Below are positions 1 through 12,560 of a stretch of DNA of 64,000 nt, piece by piece. A model generated the notes under the pieces. That model did no database searches and was not told the origin of the DNA. It saw only the letters and a list, made by a program, of their open reading frames with translations. The DNA is from Sycobia sp. Sy_11 (lineage: Eukaryota; Arthropoda; Insecta; Hymenoptera; Epichrysomallidae): NCBI GenBank assembly GCA_018907035.1, contig JACCIC010000021.1, positions 4,737,501 through 4,801,500 of the forward strand, in the 5' to 3' direction. The translations under genes were made by a program, and so were the position numbers. Numbering within the stretch: position 1 is the first letter of the stretch; the number at the start of each line of letters is the position of its first letter.

Positions 1-168
1 TACAGGCACGAAGAGAGAGAGAACATGCACACACACATCCACACACAAATACACGCCCCGGGGGCGCTTCACCTACCGAAGGGCATGGTTCTCCGTCCTT
101 TAGATCGTTTCGCCGGGGCTTCCTCCCCTCTCGCCTTTTTTGCGCTTTCCCTCGCGACCCCCGCTAAC

Positions 169-171
<3 letters not shown>

Positions 172-215
<44 letters not shown>
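172..215. repeat. (TA)n microsatellite
   Basis: Uninterrupted TA run of about 44 bases, followed by a short GT-rich tail. Confidence 0.95.
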
Positions 216-218
<3 letters not shown>

Positions 219-719
219 GGTGTGTGTGCGCGTGTGTGCCTCTGTAATACATCAGTAGGCGAGCATGGGAGCGAACCCTCGCGGAGGCGCGAGAGCGAGG
301 TTGGAAAAGCCAAACGGAAAAATCGCGGGCAACGCACGAAGATATTATACGCGCGCGCGCAATAAGACGCACTATATGCGCGTTATATGCAAATAAATAT
401 AAGCCATCGTCGTACTGTGCGTGCGCGTATGAGGGCCGGGGGCGGGGGGGGGGAGGGTCGAGGGGTTGCAGCGCGCGCTCGAGCGTGCATCGTTGCACCG
501 TGTACCGGTGCGCGGGCTTCGGGTACAAGGAGAGCGCCGGCATCGGGGTGCAACAATAGGCCTCTCTCGGTACCGTCTCCATGGTAACCCCATCAATCCC
601 TTAGCAACAGCTCCGGGGTCTTAAAGGAGAGAGGATTCGTTGTGCGGCTTCTCATCTGATATGTACGTGTATCTATGCATCTATATGTGTGTATATATAT
701 GCACAGTTTCCCATACACG

Positions 720-728
<9 letters not shown>

Positions 729-761
<33 letters not shown>
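729..761. repeat. (TA)n microsatellite
   Basis: TA run after ATAC repeats. Confidence 0.95.
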
Positions 762-763
<2 letters not shown>

Positions 764-1502
764 TGGATCATTGAATGACGCGCAGGAGCCGCCCGAACGC
801 GCGCCTTCTATACTCCTATAGATGCAGGCGTACGCGCGCGGGTCTTTATTGAGGCCGGATTCTCGCTATTTCTCCCTCTCCCCCCCACCCTTCTCCTACC
901 CACCCTCTTGAAACCGCACATCGCGAAAGTTGCCGTGTATATACCGCGAACAGATAGCGTATAGAGCCATGGTGAGGAGGGAGAGGGTTAGGAAACTTCC
1001 GGCTGAGATCACACTGGAGAACGTTCTTCCGCTCTCTCGGATCGCGGCCTGGCGCCCTCGCTCAGCCCCCCTCCCCACCCAGCCGCAGCCACCGGTTTGG
1101 CTCGCTATGACTTTGGCGCCAAAGGATTTTAGCGGTTATTGAGAGGGAGAGAGAGAGAGAGGTAATGCGAGGCGTCTATTTCTACTTCCCCCCCTTCCAT
1201 CAAGTCCCTCTTTCACTTCTTACCCTCTGCATTGAGGATGATGAGATTTTTCGTGCACCCTTCGACCTCTAATCTCGTGTATAATTGTCATAACCACACG
1301 GACATTATATATAAAAATATATATATATATATATGTGTGTGTGTGTATGTATGTATATATTCTCGTCTTTCGGACGTTTTGTTTTCTATATACAACGGCC
1401 TACTGATTCTGAAAATATTATACGATAATGCATTTTTATGCAGGTGCACGCGATCTCGCGTTGTGTTTAGTTCATATTCTTGAGAAATGCACGATAAATG
1501 CG

Positions 1503-1503
<1 letters not shown>

Positions 1504-1576
<73 letters not shown>

Positions 1577-1577
1577 A
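1504..1577. repeat. Interrupted (TA)n microsatellite
   Basis: TA run with two TTTA interruptions. Confidence 0.95.
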
Positions 1578-1730
1578 AATTATTGGCTTCAAACCGGTGT
1601 CTACAGCAACTGTTACATAATACGATTCTTTTCTTTCCGCAGAGAAATGGACATCGCGAACTGTATCCTAGCAGCACACGATACGTTTTTTTTTTAATGC
1701 GAAGCTTTTAAACCTGCTGCGATTCTCAAA

Positions 1731-2836
1731 GGTGGCCGTAATTTACGTTATTTAAGATTTGACGAAGTTTTCGATAATGAGAGATCCCGTTTCGTGATTT
1801 TGTATATTATTGTTTCAATAGCTAGACAAATGGTAGATGTAACAATTTCTGTAATTATTTTTATTTAAATTATGGGCAATTCCCAATTATTTGTATATAA
1901 TTCTAATTAAAAATAATATAATATAAATTTTGAATAATTACCAGTAGTCAAAAAATGACTATAAAAAACGTCGTATTATTTCTGCAATGGATCAATTTCT
2001 TTATTGATTCGAATATAATACAGCGTAAAACTACTTATTTTATAGATTCGTCTTTCTGAACGATCTGGTGAATTTCGACGGTACTAGATATAATGAATAT
2101 TATAATTATTGTTCAAAAAAAAAATTGTCATAAGTTATTCACTATACGCCTTTATCTGACAAAATTTCACTCGAACTGAAGGCAAAGCGACCGTACTTAA
2201 ATTCCAATCGAAGTCGGGAAAATAACTCGCGAAAATACATTACCTTGTTTGAAGGGAACTTTAGATCTGCTTACGAAGCAGGCGTCTTTTCGATTATACT
2301 TTTTCAAACTCGGCGCGCACGATTTCTCTGGAACGACTATATTTAGCTGCCATCAAATTTTCATGTTTTGGTCACAATCTGATATTCTGAGCTGCTCGTA
2401 CGACTGGCATTTATATCTAGATTTTTTTTGTTAAATCCTACAGCGAAAAACAAAAAACTTTACCGACTAATATGCGCTTTTTCTCAAAAATTAAGATGCT
2501 ACAAAATTTCGTCGATTAAGTATTACAAAAGTTTTATACATACTTGTATTATCACGCAAGTAAAAGAGTTGTTCCTTTTTTTATTTCAGATAATCCAGTT
2601 TGTTCTTTATGAATATTAAAATGAATTTTTCAACAATATGATAGAAGAAATTTTCTTTTTTCGTCTTTCATCTTTACTTAGCTCCTTAAGTCCATATGCC
2701 AATACTATCTTTTAATAAGAAATACGATAATAAAATTAACACATATATGGCTGCCAGAATACATTTAATATGAAATAAAAGAAGAACAGTTTGTCCCTTG
2801 CCAGACGAATCTTTCTACTACACATCTCTAACAAAG

Positions 2837-2890
<54 letters not shown>

Positions 2891-2940
2891 CATCTTTGAA
2901 GTTAGATGTTTCGCTGAAAGAAGCAATTTTCCCATAGAAA
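1731..2940. other. AT-rich non-coding stretch
   Basis: Nothing recognised apart from the (TA)n inverted repeat at 2827-2906. Confidence 0.5.
2827..2906. repeat. Inverted repeat around (TA)n
   Basis: TCTAACAAAGTATTAT (2827-2842) is inverted at 2885-2906 with two 3-base insertions. The core is (TA)n 2840-2887. Confidence 0.6.
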
Positions 2941-3259
2941 ATCATTTAATCATCCGAAAAACACTCCGGTCACCTGGGGACGCGAGGAGGAGACGAAAAG
3001 AGCTTTGACGAATGCGTCCGTCCATTCTTGTAGGAATCCCGGCTGCAAAGGATATATACGTATAGGTATATACAGCGCGTGGAAACGAAGAGTTCGCCAA
3101 GCCGCCCGCGGGCGATGCTTTCATTAATTACCGCCTCTTTTATTTCGCTCGTCTCGCTCTTCGTCAGCTCCTCGGCGAGTAAATAATCTAAGTGGCGGCT
3201 CTTTTTTTTTCTTCTGCAGCAGGCTGCCGTTGCTGTCGCTACTAGCACAGTGTCGTATT

Positions 3260-3260
3260 A

Positions 3261-3326
<66 letters not shown>
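3260..3326. repeat. (CT)n microsatellite
   Basis: CT run with one TTCT interruption, about 90 bases before the (TA)n array at 3412. Confidence 0.95.
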
Positions 3327-3331
<5 letters not shown>

Positions 3332-3406
3332 TCTGTCTCTCTATACCTCTCGATTAAAGTCACGATTAATTCCGGGTCTTTTTCCCCGCGGGCCCTCGAA
3401 TGCGCG

Positions 3407-3411
<5 letters not shown>

Positions 3412-3469
<58 letters not shown>
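3412..3469. repeat. (TA)n microsatellite
   Basis: Uninterrupted 58-base TA run. Confidence 0.95.
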
Positions 3470-3470
<1 letters not shown>

Positions 3471-4941
3471 CATTTCTCCTCTCGCGAAAGATTCCACCTT
3501 TTATCCTGCGTCATTTTTCTCCACCGCCCCCCCCCTTTATTTTCTTTGTTTCTTCTTTCGCCGCCTCGCTTTCTCCTCTCATGGACCCTCCGCCGATAAA
3601 GGCGAGGACTCCTCCCACCTGCCCCGTCATTGTCGCAGTCGTTGCATATTACGAGGGCAAAATTGCCTCGATCCGCGCTGAGCCTTGCCCGTCGCAAGGA
3701 CGTTAATTCAACTTTATCATCAAAATCTCATTATTCTCGCTGTTTTATACGCCGTAAATGCGAATGTTATTTTAATTGTGTATTTTGAACGATAAATGAA
3801 CTTCGACGGTCATATTTTTTCCCGTTTTGTTTGCGTACAGATTGATGCGCAAATATGCAAAGCTTATTATTAACGATCAAATCGGTAAATGAAAGAAATT
3901 TTTTTTCTTTTTTCATTTTAAATAAAGAATTTAGTTATTTTTAATGGAGGATTCCTTTGTATTCATTATACAAATAATAAGTTAAACAAGCTGAACGAAT
4001 TATTAATAAAAAAACGGTGCATGTAAAAAATGAAAAACCAAATAATCTCTAAAGTATCAGAAAATCAATTTTTTAAAAATTCAACTTTTATTTTATTTCA
4101 AAAAGCTTTGTTTTGAAGTAGAATTTTAACGGAACGAATCAAATATATAATAATTAACTAAACGAATGAATTGTATTTGTCACTTTTAGCAAAGCAAATT
4201 ACTTTCAATCGATAAGAAAATAACGAATGATAAGTAATACTATTTGTAATAATATAAAATATAATTTTCATAATTCGATTTAGAATTGTAAATAAATCAG
4301 ATATGTGAATATATTATGCTTTTATAGTAATACTTATAATAATTTGAAAAATTCGACGAAAATTTCTGTGATTCTTACGCTGTTCATCATATCAGTCAAA
4401 CAGGCAGAGGTATCATTTCGTTGTTTGTTTCACGTTAGTAACAATATCTAAAACAAGATCTCTCTCATTTTTAAGTCGTAAACTATTAAATTCTTCTTCG
4501 ACAAATTTATCTTTCTTTTCGTGTTTCTTAAATTTAAAAAAATCGTAAGTACCCCGGAGTCTTCTTTACCGAAACTAAAATTTGCATCTCGTCTAATATT
4601 CATCACAATATAAACCTGTAAATTCAGAAAATTAAGATATTTGAAATATTAATTTGCAAGTTTACAGTTTAGTATTTAGTTTTTGGTATCGGCAAGTTTT
4701 TTGTATAGCTTCCTATCTTTGGATTTCTATGCACCCAGTACAGCTTCGTTTGGTTTTGCCAGAGTTACCATCACAGGTACCTTTCCATGACCCCGTAAAT
4801 AGAGATTTGGGTTATCTCACAGTTCATGAAAATTAAGGCTCATAATTTAAACTGTTTCTTTAAATTAAATTCTAAAAATAAAAGTAAATTAGATTAAAAA
4901 TTAACTATTATAATTATAATAACAATAATAAAATCATCAAT

Positions 4942-5115
4942 ATGCTATGTTAGTAAAGGACAACCTGACTGTCACCACCATCTTAAATTTAAATTTTCCT
5001 TTGATGCCCGACGTTTCGAACCGTTTCGGTTCATCTTCAAAGACGGAAGAACTAAACTTATTCTATTATAATATATGATATTGTAAAGACTGTAACACCC
5101 ATAAAAATATTTATT
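4942..5115 (-). repeat. Dispersed repeat copy with internal hairpin
   Basis: On the minus strand it begins with the family terminal motif (5083-5115: AATAAATATTTTTATGGG, then TTACAGTC). It contains a hairpin (4999-5042) and ends with TCAGGTTGTCCTTTACTAAC, matching the internal motif of the element at 20145-20703. Only one family end is recognised, so it is either truncated or a compound of two repeats. Confidence 0.5.
4999..5042 (-). repeat. Two-stem hairpin with hammerhead-like core
   Basis: On the minus strand CTTTGA…TCAAAG closes an outer stem, and GAACCG AAA CGGTTC forms an inner hairpin preceded by AGAT and followed by GAAACGTC. GATGA and CGAAAC resemble hammerhead ribozyme core parts, but the invariant C and U before GA are absent, so I do not call a ribozyme. 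Confidence 0.4.
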
Positions 5116-6393
5116 ATCTTAATTTAAAAACGTCAACATAAGTAGAATTTTTCATTTTTAGTTTATCAAACGTCCATAAAAGCATAATGTTTTATTTTAG
5201 AGAAGTTTATTTTAAATCTCGGAGGATTGCGAAAGAGAATTCCACAATGGATAAGTTTTTTTATATACTAAGAATGCTCAGATACTAGTCCTTCAATTTT
5301 CATTCACCTCCCGCCATTAAATTTGGATTAATTCTAATTGAGAAGTTTTTATCATTTAACGGGCAATTTTTCTTGATTCATAAAATTAGACAATAAATGC
5401 CTAATAATAACAAATCTGATAATACACCGGGATCTCGAAAAATCAATACGCGTTTATACGTGGGAGAATTGAGACGAAGTTACGGTGACAGGCGAATTAT
5501 ACGTTACAAGAAAATAAGTAAACTTTCGAGGGCTAAATAGACTGTCGACAATAATATCCGATAATATAGCGTTTATATGTAAATCTCCATATCAACGCGT
5601 AATGAGAGGGGCAGGACCGGAAAGTAATTTGGTAGATACGACCTGTCTCGCTGACGCTCTGACGTGGACGGATTCAATTCCGGAAGGTAACGCGGTGTAG
5701 AGAAATCCTTTCCGGCGCGATTGGTGCCCAAAGTGTCGCCGAGGATTGGCCGCCGCGCCCCGCATTATCGGATCGGCGCTATCGGCGAATTTATCATATA
5801 AATGGCTGTTTACAGGTGCCCTCGTCAACCGTTCGACCCGTTTCGGCCTTACGGTTGGCTGCTTCCGCCTCAGCTCTTGCGCTCGCACATTTACTTTTTG
5901 TCATTATATAATTAATGCTTTCGCGTAAATATTGCTGCAATATTTCACCTCTTTTTGCCGCCGTTGCGCTCAATGTCGGGGGCGGCCGAAAAGCTCGTGA
6001 AAACTGCGGATATTGCGATTCCGTCGTGTCGTTGCGCGCGATTACGCGTGAACGTAGGGTAATTAAAAATTTGTGGGGAACTTTTCGTTTTTACTGCGCA
6101 CGTGCGGATTTTCCCGCGTCTCTCGAACAAAGTCGAGCGATAAATCAAGAAATCAACGCGAGAGCTAAATCACGGATAGAGGGGGGCTGGGGAGGGGCGC
6201 CCGTGAAATAAAAGACCGTGAGTAATTATCCCCGAAATAGTTTCAAACGAGATTCATTACATTGTCTGTCTATCTTTCTCTCTCTCCGTCTCCTCGGCGC
6301 GCCTCTAGGCGCGTCAACCCCGTCCGCCGTGAAAGTTTCGCTCGCGCTCCGCCGCGCTCTTCTTTCCTGCTCGCCTCGCCCAAGTTCACCTCT

Positions 6394-6395
<2 letters not shown>

Positions 6396-6438
<43 letters not shown>
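6396..6438. repeat. (CT)n microsatellite
   Basis: First of four CT/GA arrays within 610 bases. Confidence 0.95.
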
Positions 6439-6439
<1 letters not shown>

Positions 6440-6714
6440 GCTCTCTGAGCGTATACCGCGTGGCATCAGCGGGAATAATATAAATGCGAGACTGCGGAGT
6501 TGAAGGGGGGGGGGGTTGCAAGATTTAAAGGAGCAACAGAGGAGGCAACGAAGGCGCCGGCATCAGCGGCATAATAGCGGCAACGCGAGAGTGAATCACT
6601 CGCAATTACATATTTATCAAGCGCAGAAATTCCCAGAGTCATGGCACTCGTGTATACGTACATATACTTCGGGCAGGGGGTGAGAGGGAGTTAGAGCCGT
6701 CGTCTCATCGTCGT

Positions 6715-6718
<4 letters not shown>

Positions 6719-6764
<46 letters not shown>
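6719..6764. repeat. (GA)n microsatellite
   Basis: Second array of the cluster; purines on the plus strand. Confidence 0.95.
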
Positions 6765-6765
<1 letters not shown>

Positions 6766-6817
6766 AGCCGTCAGTCAACTCGTCAGCTTATCAGATGCGC
6801 GCGAGCGCGTTGACAGC

Positions 6818-6842
6818 TCTCTCTCTCTCTCTCTCTCTCTCT
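6818..6842. repeat. (CT)n microsatellite
   Basis: Third array of the cluster; purines on the minus strand. Confidence 0.95.
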
Positions 6843-6935
6843 CCTGGCGTCGGCCGGGGAGGACAGGGGGCGGTCGTGAAATTAGGGGACTAATTAGGAG
6901 GCCGCCCTAAATTTCTCGAGGAGCGCGTGCAAGGG

Positions 6936-6938
<3 letters not shown>

Positions 6939-7002
<64 letters not shown>
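6939..7002. repeat. (GA)n microsatellite
   Basis: Fourth array, with one GG interruption. Confidence 0.95.
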
Positions 7003-7260
7003 TAGAGACAGGCTGAAGAGAGCAGGTGTCTATACGTGTCGCTGTATCTTGACGAGCACAGGCGCCCCGAATGAGACACGTCTCGTCTGATGGACGCGCG
7101 GCGGGGAGAAACCGCGCAATCCGTGCCCCAAGCTCGCTTAGGAGTTTTCAAGGCGATCTTGCGATCCTGTAGCTTTTGTAAAAGCTGCCGAAGCCGAGAG
7201 AAACGGATAAAAGGGCGATCGGGCAGAGGGAAGGTTTGAAAAAAAACGTTGAATTAGCCG

Positions 7261-9350
7261 TCTCATATAGTCGGCCAATATGTACTTCAGGTCGATTTGT
7301 TTTGGCAGCCAAATAATGTATCTTAATTAATGCGAAATTAATATTCGTTATTTTTTTATAGTTTTATCTATATCGGATTGCCCTACTAATCGTTACGAAA
7401 ATTTCTACAGAATCAAGCACGTTCTCTCTCATGAAAACAATGCATTAGATACTTCGAGAAAAATTGTAAATATCCAAACTTAAAAGATTGATAAACTACG
7501 TTTACAGAAAATTATTAGAGTTAAAGATTCGTTGCATTTATGAGCTTTGATAGTAAAGAAAATCCTAATGTAATATAAAAAAACAGAGTAAAAAAATAAT
7601 TCCTATTAAATAAATCCCATCCGAGCATAATAAGCTATGCATTTAAACGTCCGGCTTTATGTGCGGATTAATGAGGGGGGGGGGGTAGTCGGTTACAAAG
7701 CGATTCCCTTTATAGCGCGTTGAAAATTCCTTTATCACGATATATACATTGTAAATCGATCGCCAGGCGTGTAACTAACCGCCCGTTTACTGCATTACAC
7801 GCCCCCCCCCCTCTCTATCACCGCACGGAACCGTAAGGGACGACGATCCGACCGATCAACGGACAAGCTGCAAATTGTCCCCGCTCGCGCGCGCGCACCG
7901 CAGAGCCGGTGTCCAAAAATTAATTATTTCCCAATTACAAATAGCCGTCCATCAGTGTCCATCGATCGAGCCCGGTACACTGTATAACTATCCCCGGGCC
8001 GGTGTAACTCTACCCGCTCCCCTCCCGCCCCTTCTAAATACAATCGATCAGTTCCAGCGTACTTAGGAGTGTATATAGGGTTTGTGTGCACGTGAGATTT
8101 AGTCCAAAGTTATAGCCAATCAAAAGAATTATCGCTTGGTTTCGAAATCTTAAATTAATTTCATCAATTGAATGATAATACTTGTAATCTATTTATAATA
8201 AAAATTTATTTACTTTAATTCAACTTAACCAAGCTTTTCTTGCATTAAGTACACAATTAATCGAATATTATTAGTTTTAATAAATATTCACTTTATTCTG
8301 TAACTATGAGAATGACGTATAAATCGAAACAGCAATCAAAATATATATCATTGAAACTATTCAAGTGTTTTTATTAAGTCTTTTTATGGCGCACTCTTTA
8401 CACAATTATAGTTAATAAATCTCATCTTTAAGAAAATTTAAAATTAAGCGATACTTCGTGTATAATCATTTGCAAATATAATTTTAATCCATATATAAAA
8501 GAAATATAGGTTTTGAATCGCAATTATATTTAGTTTTCGAAAATTCAGTATATAATATTTACTCATATTATTAAAGTTTCCTAAATGTATGCACATTTTA
8601 AAAGATAACACAAGGAAGAACCTCAAATATTATGTTTTTAGTAATAATTATATATTCACTTTGCTTAACCACGATCATATGAACATATAACACAAACAAT
8701 GGAAATATTGTTCATTAGATGTCTTTTTTTAATTGATCTATAAATTGTATGTTTACATAATTTTTAATATGCTTTTACATCGCGGTGACAAATATTTTCC
8801 AAGAATATCATATTGAAAATTATAGAAATTTTGACATAATAATATTTCATTCATCTGCCTAGTAATTGGAGTTACCAGTAAAAGAAATGCTACACGAGTT
8901 TATATGAAAAAAGTACGGTTGCTGCACGTACCTTTCATAGATTGAAAATAAAACAGCTGTATACTATATGATCGCAGGTATGCACACATATAAAATACTT
9001 TAATTGTGCTTAGGTCAACTTAGGCACACGTACGTTTGATAGAATGTTTATGTATAAAGAGTATCTCGCATTCTGGAAACGATCCAAAAATCTGGAAACC
9101 TGTTGAATTTTTTAAATAAAGTCGCATATATGTGTATATTTCCAAAGGATTATTTTCGCGATTAAGACATTTTTTCATAATGTCCACGAAATTTGCAAGT
9201 ACATCGACAATGTTGCAGATCCATACGCGGATCTGTCAAAATTGAAAAGAAATTTCGTGCACATTCGAAAATCATACCGATCCGCTTACTAAACAATCTG
9301 CAACGACGCGTGGATTTAATTTTAATCGACGTCAATTCTGCAATTTTCTC
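7261..9350. other. AT-rich non-coding stretch
   Basis: A GC-richer patch lies at 7640-8070 with G and C homopolymers. Nothing else recognised. Confidence 0.45.
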
Positions 9351-10500
9351 CAAGCTAATCGCCAATTTCTAATTGCCCTCGATTCGTAATACCTCCCCGG
9401 CCCCCTCCAGCCCCTTGACACTTGACGCAGTACGCGCGTGTGCCGCTCTCCTCGGGTCCCGCGAAACTTACCGTCGGCGTGCCGATAGTCGCACCGCGTT
9501 TACACACATATAATACCCGATCGACCATGGACAGGAGGGCGGGCGGTGCGGGGGCGGTGGTTGCAAACAGTTGTCGTCGTCGCCGCCGCCGTCGCCGCGA
9601 TTTCGACATTCAGTCCCGACACTGTGTATATATATATATATATATACACGCAGACGTGTGCGAGGGGACCAAAGGCGGTTTATAGCTCTTTCGCGCTCTG
9701 TCGGCAGTTCCCGAGCATTGATTAATGGCGCGCCTGTTGCAGCCCCGGTTACAATGCAATTCGCTTTATATGCGCTCGGACGAAAGTAAGAGTGAGAGAG
9801 GGTGATAAAGCGCGACGGTCGAGGGCCGCGGGGGCGGGGGTTGGTGGCAGAGGGGCTGCCCCGCCGTACGACTCCGTCGGTGTTTGTGCGAGGTGACAAA
9901 GCCGTGACAAGAGTGACACGGTGACATGCTACGCTCGCGCGACAACTAATTAATCATTCGGCGCAACGATGGGCGCGCGCTGCCGCCGCCGCCGCCGACG
10001 TTACGTCGTCCAATGAATGCACTCCGCCCTCTCTCTCGCGCGCGCTCTCTCTCTCTCTCTCTCCCTCCCTCGCTATCTCGCCCGGTCGCTTTTGCCACCC
10101 CTGCAGTTAACCCTCCCGCGCTCGCTAAATTTTAGCCTTTTTCTTCCGCACCTCATCTTCTCCCCGGCCCCTGCGCCCTTTGCCAATGCCATTGTTATTA
10201 TCGGCCAAATGCGCATTTCCGTCACCGCCGCCGCTGAATTAGGTGCTTGTTTGGCTCGTTTCCTTTTTTTTTTTATCGGGGGAAGTACAGGGAGAGAGAG
10301 AGAGAGAGAGAGAGAGTCTTTCATTGTTTTGCGTTTTGCGCCGCGTTGCAGCGCGTATCGGGTTTACACTTGCGTCAGGCTGGATTTTTTGGAAGGGACG
10401 TGTACGCGCAAATTACCCCCCCCCCTGGTTGATGAAGCAGCGGGCGCTTTAACGCTCTCGCCTCAAAAAGGTTCATTTGCATATTCATAAGTGCTTTAAG
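9351..10500. other. GC-rich non-coding island
   Basis: Contains CGN/GCC trinucleotide runs (9573-9600 and 9981-10000), a short (TA)n at 9626-9646, CT at about 10046 and GA at 10291-10316. No gene. Confidence 0.45.
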
Positions 10501-10636
10501 CTGAAATTTCACTTGTACGGGTTTTGAAAAGAATGAGGTAACTTCTCTCTTCTATACCAATTATTTTCATTAATAGCCATTCGGTATATATATAACCTAT
10601 ATGTTAAATATATGAAAAATATATTCTATAAGTATG

Positions 10637-10725
<89 letters not shown>

Positions 10726-11660
10726 TTTAATTTTTACAAACGTAAAGGTTATCCGACGAATAGCAATACAATAACAATTCATAAGGATGCTGTTATGTCT
10801 CTAATAAATATTAATAATAGTGTACGGATCTAATGCTGAAATCTATCATTATCGTATCTATGAATCTGCAATTTCATTGATCTTAATGGATTAATATTAT
10901 GCAATGTCAAAGTACGAAATTGATCCTATTTTGACGCAATTGTTGATCTGCCATCATTAATGTGAAAAGTACAACATGTAGTTTTTATATTATTAGAATA
11001 TAATATAAATTAGTGAGTAAACGCCGAATTGGACCTTTTTCCAATTTTTAAGAGTTCTTCAGTTATACCCATTTTCGTTCAATTGACAAGACAAATTGAA
11101 ACACCGAATATATCTAGAATTGTCCATTTTTAACTGTGTCTAACAAACTTTTCTACATGGATTTTAAAAATATGCATAAAGGTGAACAAAATTACAGATC
11201 ATACACATTATTCTTCTATGTGGTATATTTCCACGACATCCGCATAGTACAATTGAGAGGTTCAGATCCAAACATAAAACAAAATTTACAAATAAAATTT
11301 CAAAACGCATGAAAAAATAATGCTGAAAACCAAACTTAAATCTATCAAGTATTCTCGTCGGATTTCTATTATAACTTTTTTTTTTAAAATTATATAATGA
11401 TTTTCCAAATACAATTTTTGATTTTAAATTTTACACAAGCTCAACAATGTGAACATTATTTCAGCCAATTATTGCCAACATTATGCGCTCGATATTCAAT
11501 TTCTGTTCAGAATATAATTATAACCGTTAAGTAAGCATATATGAATATTTGATAAAATTTAAAATTATCCCATTCGGGTAATCGAGAACTCGTTAAGCTT
11601 TATCGCATTATCCACAACGAGCTTTTCTACGGATCTGAAAATGTCCCGTCCCGCTGCTTT
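10501..11660. other. AT-rich non-coding stretch
   Basis: Nothing recognised after the (TA)n(TG)n array. Confidence 0.45.
10636..10724. repeat. Compound (TA)n(TG)n microsatellite
   Basis: TA run 10636-10656 continuing into 34 TG units (10657-10724). Confidence 0.95.
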
Positions 11661-11974
11661 TTTTTTCTATGCCCTATACGGAAAAATCGATTAAAATTTC
11701 GGCCTTAAAGCAATTGTCCGACGTTCCGCGCCCAGTAAATCAAGTATTACGATGAGCGGCATTTGCGCCTGCCTCGGTCGGGTCGCGCGCCTGGACATTC
11801 CCACTGTATCGGAGCAATGTCGCCCAACTGCATAACGGGCGCGATTCGTCGGGGGGGAGGCAGGGTTATATGGAATCATAAAAACAAAAGTCGCTGTAAA
11901 TCGAGTTTTTCATCCCCACGCGCTCGCAGCCTGGCTCGCCGTTAACGGACGAAATTTACCACCGTCGGACTATA

Positions 11975-12024
<50 letters not shown>

Positions 12025-12560
12025 CGTACATATATGTGCAGTGGGACGCGCTCGTCGACAAATCGCTCGCGAGCCGCGCCGGCGATCGCGGAGTCCGATT
12101 TCAGCTGTGGGGTCGGGCGAGGCGGCCGAGGGAGGGCGCGCTCTGCATTACGTACGTACACACTTTGCCGCGATGACGCGCCGACAATGACGCTCGTCCG
12201 GCGCGTGCGCGATAACGGATCGCGCGTCGATACGAGCATCGGCGAAACGCTCGCGGCCCGTTGAACGCGAGGGAGGAGTGAATAATCGTTTTTACGATAT
12301 TGTGCGCGTATGTGTACGTGTGAGTGTAGTGCACCGAGCTCGATGATTATTTTTTATTTTTATTTTGTTTTTTTTTTTTGAAGCATCATAATAGTCGTTC
12401 GTTTCTCGTTTTTTTGTTCGGAGAGGCGTTTCGGGGCGTTGGGAAAAAAGCGTTAATGCGAAAACATCATTGGTACGTGGTGATAGAGAGATATCGTTAT
12501 ATCTATATCCCCAGGCTGTCGGCGCCCTTATCGAATATTTTAAGTTATAATGTCGTTTGT
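11661..12560. other. GC-rich non-coding island
   Basis: CpG-rich, with one (TA)n array at 11979. No gene. Confidence 0.45.
11979..12021. repeat. (TA)n microsatellite
   Basis: 43-base TA run inside a GC-rich island. Confidence 0.95.

Larger units (their letters stand above)
1..1730. other. GC-rich non-coding island
   Basis: CpG-rich with (TA)n, GA and GT arrays and G/C homopolymers. Frames on both strands overlap each other and the repeats; no gene supported. Confidence 0.5.
2941..3730. other. GC-rich non-coding island
   Basis: Contains the (CT)n and (TA)n arrays at 3260 and 3412. No gene. Confidence 0.5.
3731..5580. other. AT-rich non-coding stretch
   Basis: Holds the dispersed repeat 4942-5115. 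A 60-codon frame at 4654-4836 is open and less AT-rich than its surroundings, but has no start, splice or family support. Confidence 0.45.
5581..7260. other. GC-rich non-coding island
   Basis: Dominated by four CT/GA arrays (6396-7002). Such GAGA-rich DNA can bind GAGA factor; a regulatory role is inference. Confidence 0.45.

Noticed and set aside
4654..4836. 60-codon plus-strand frame
   Set aside because: Less AT-rich than its flanks, but without ATG, partner exon or similarity; left uncalled.
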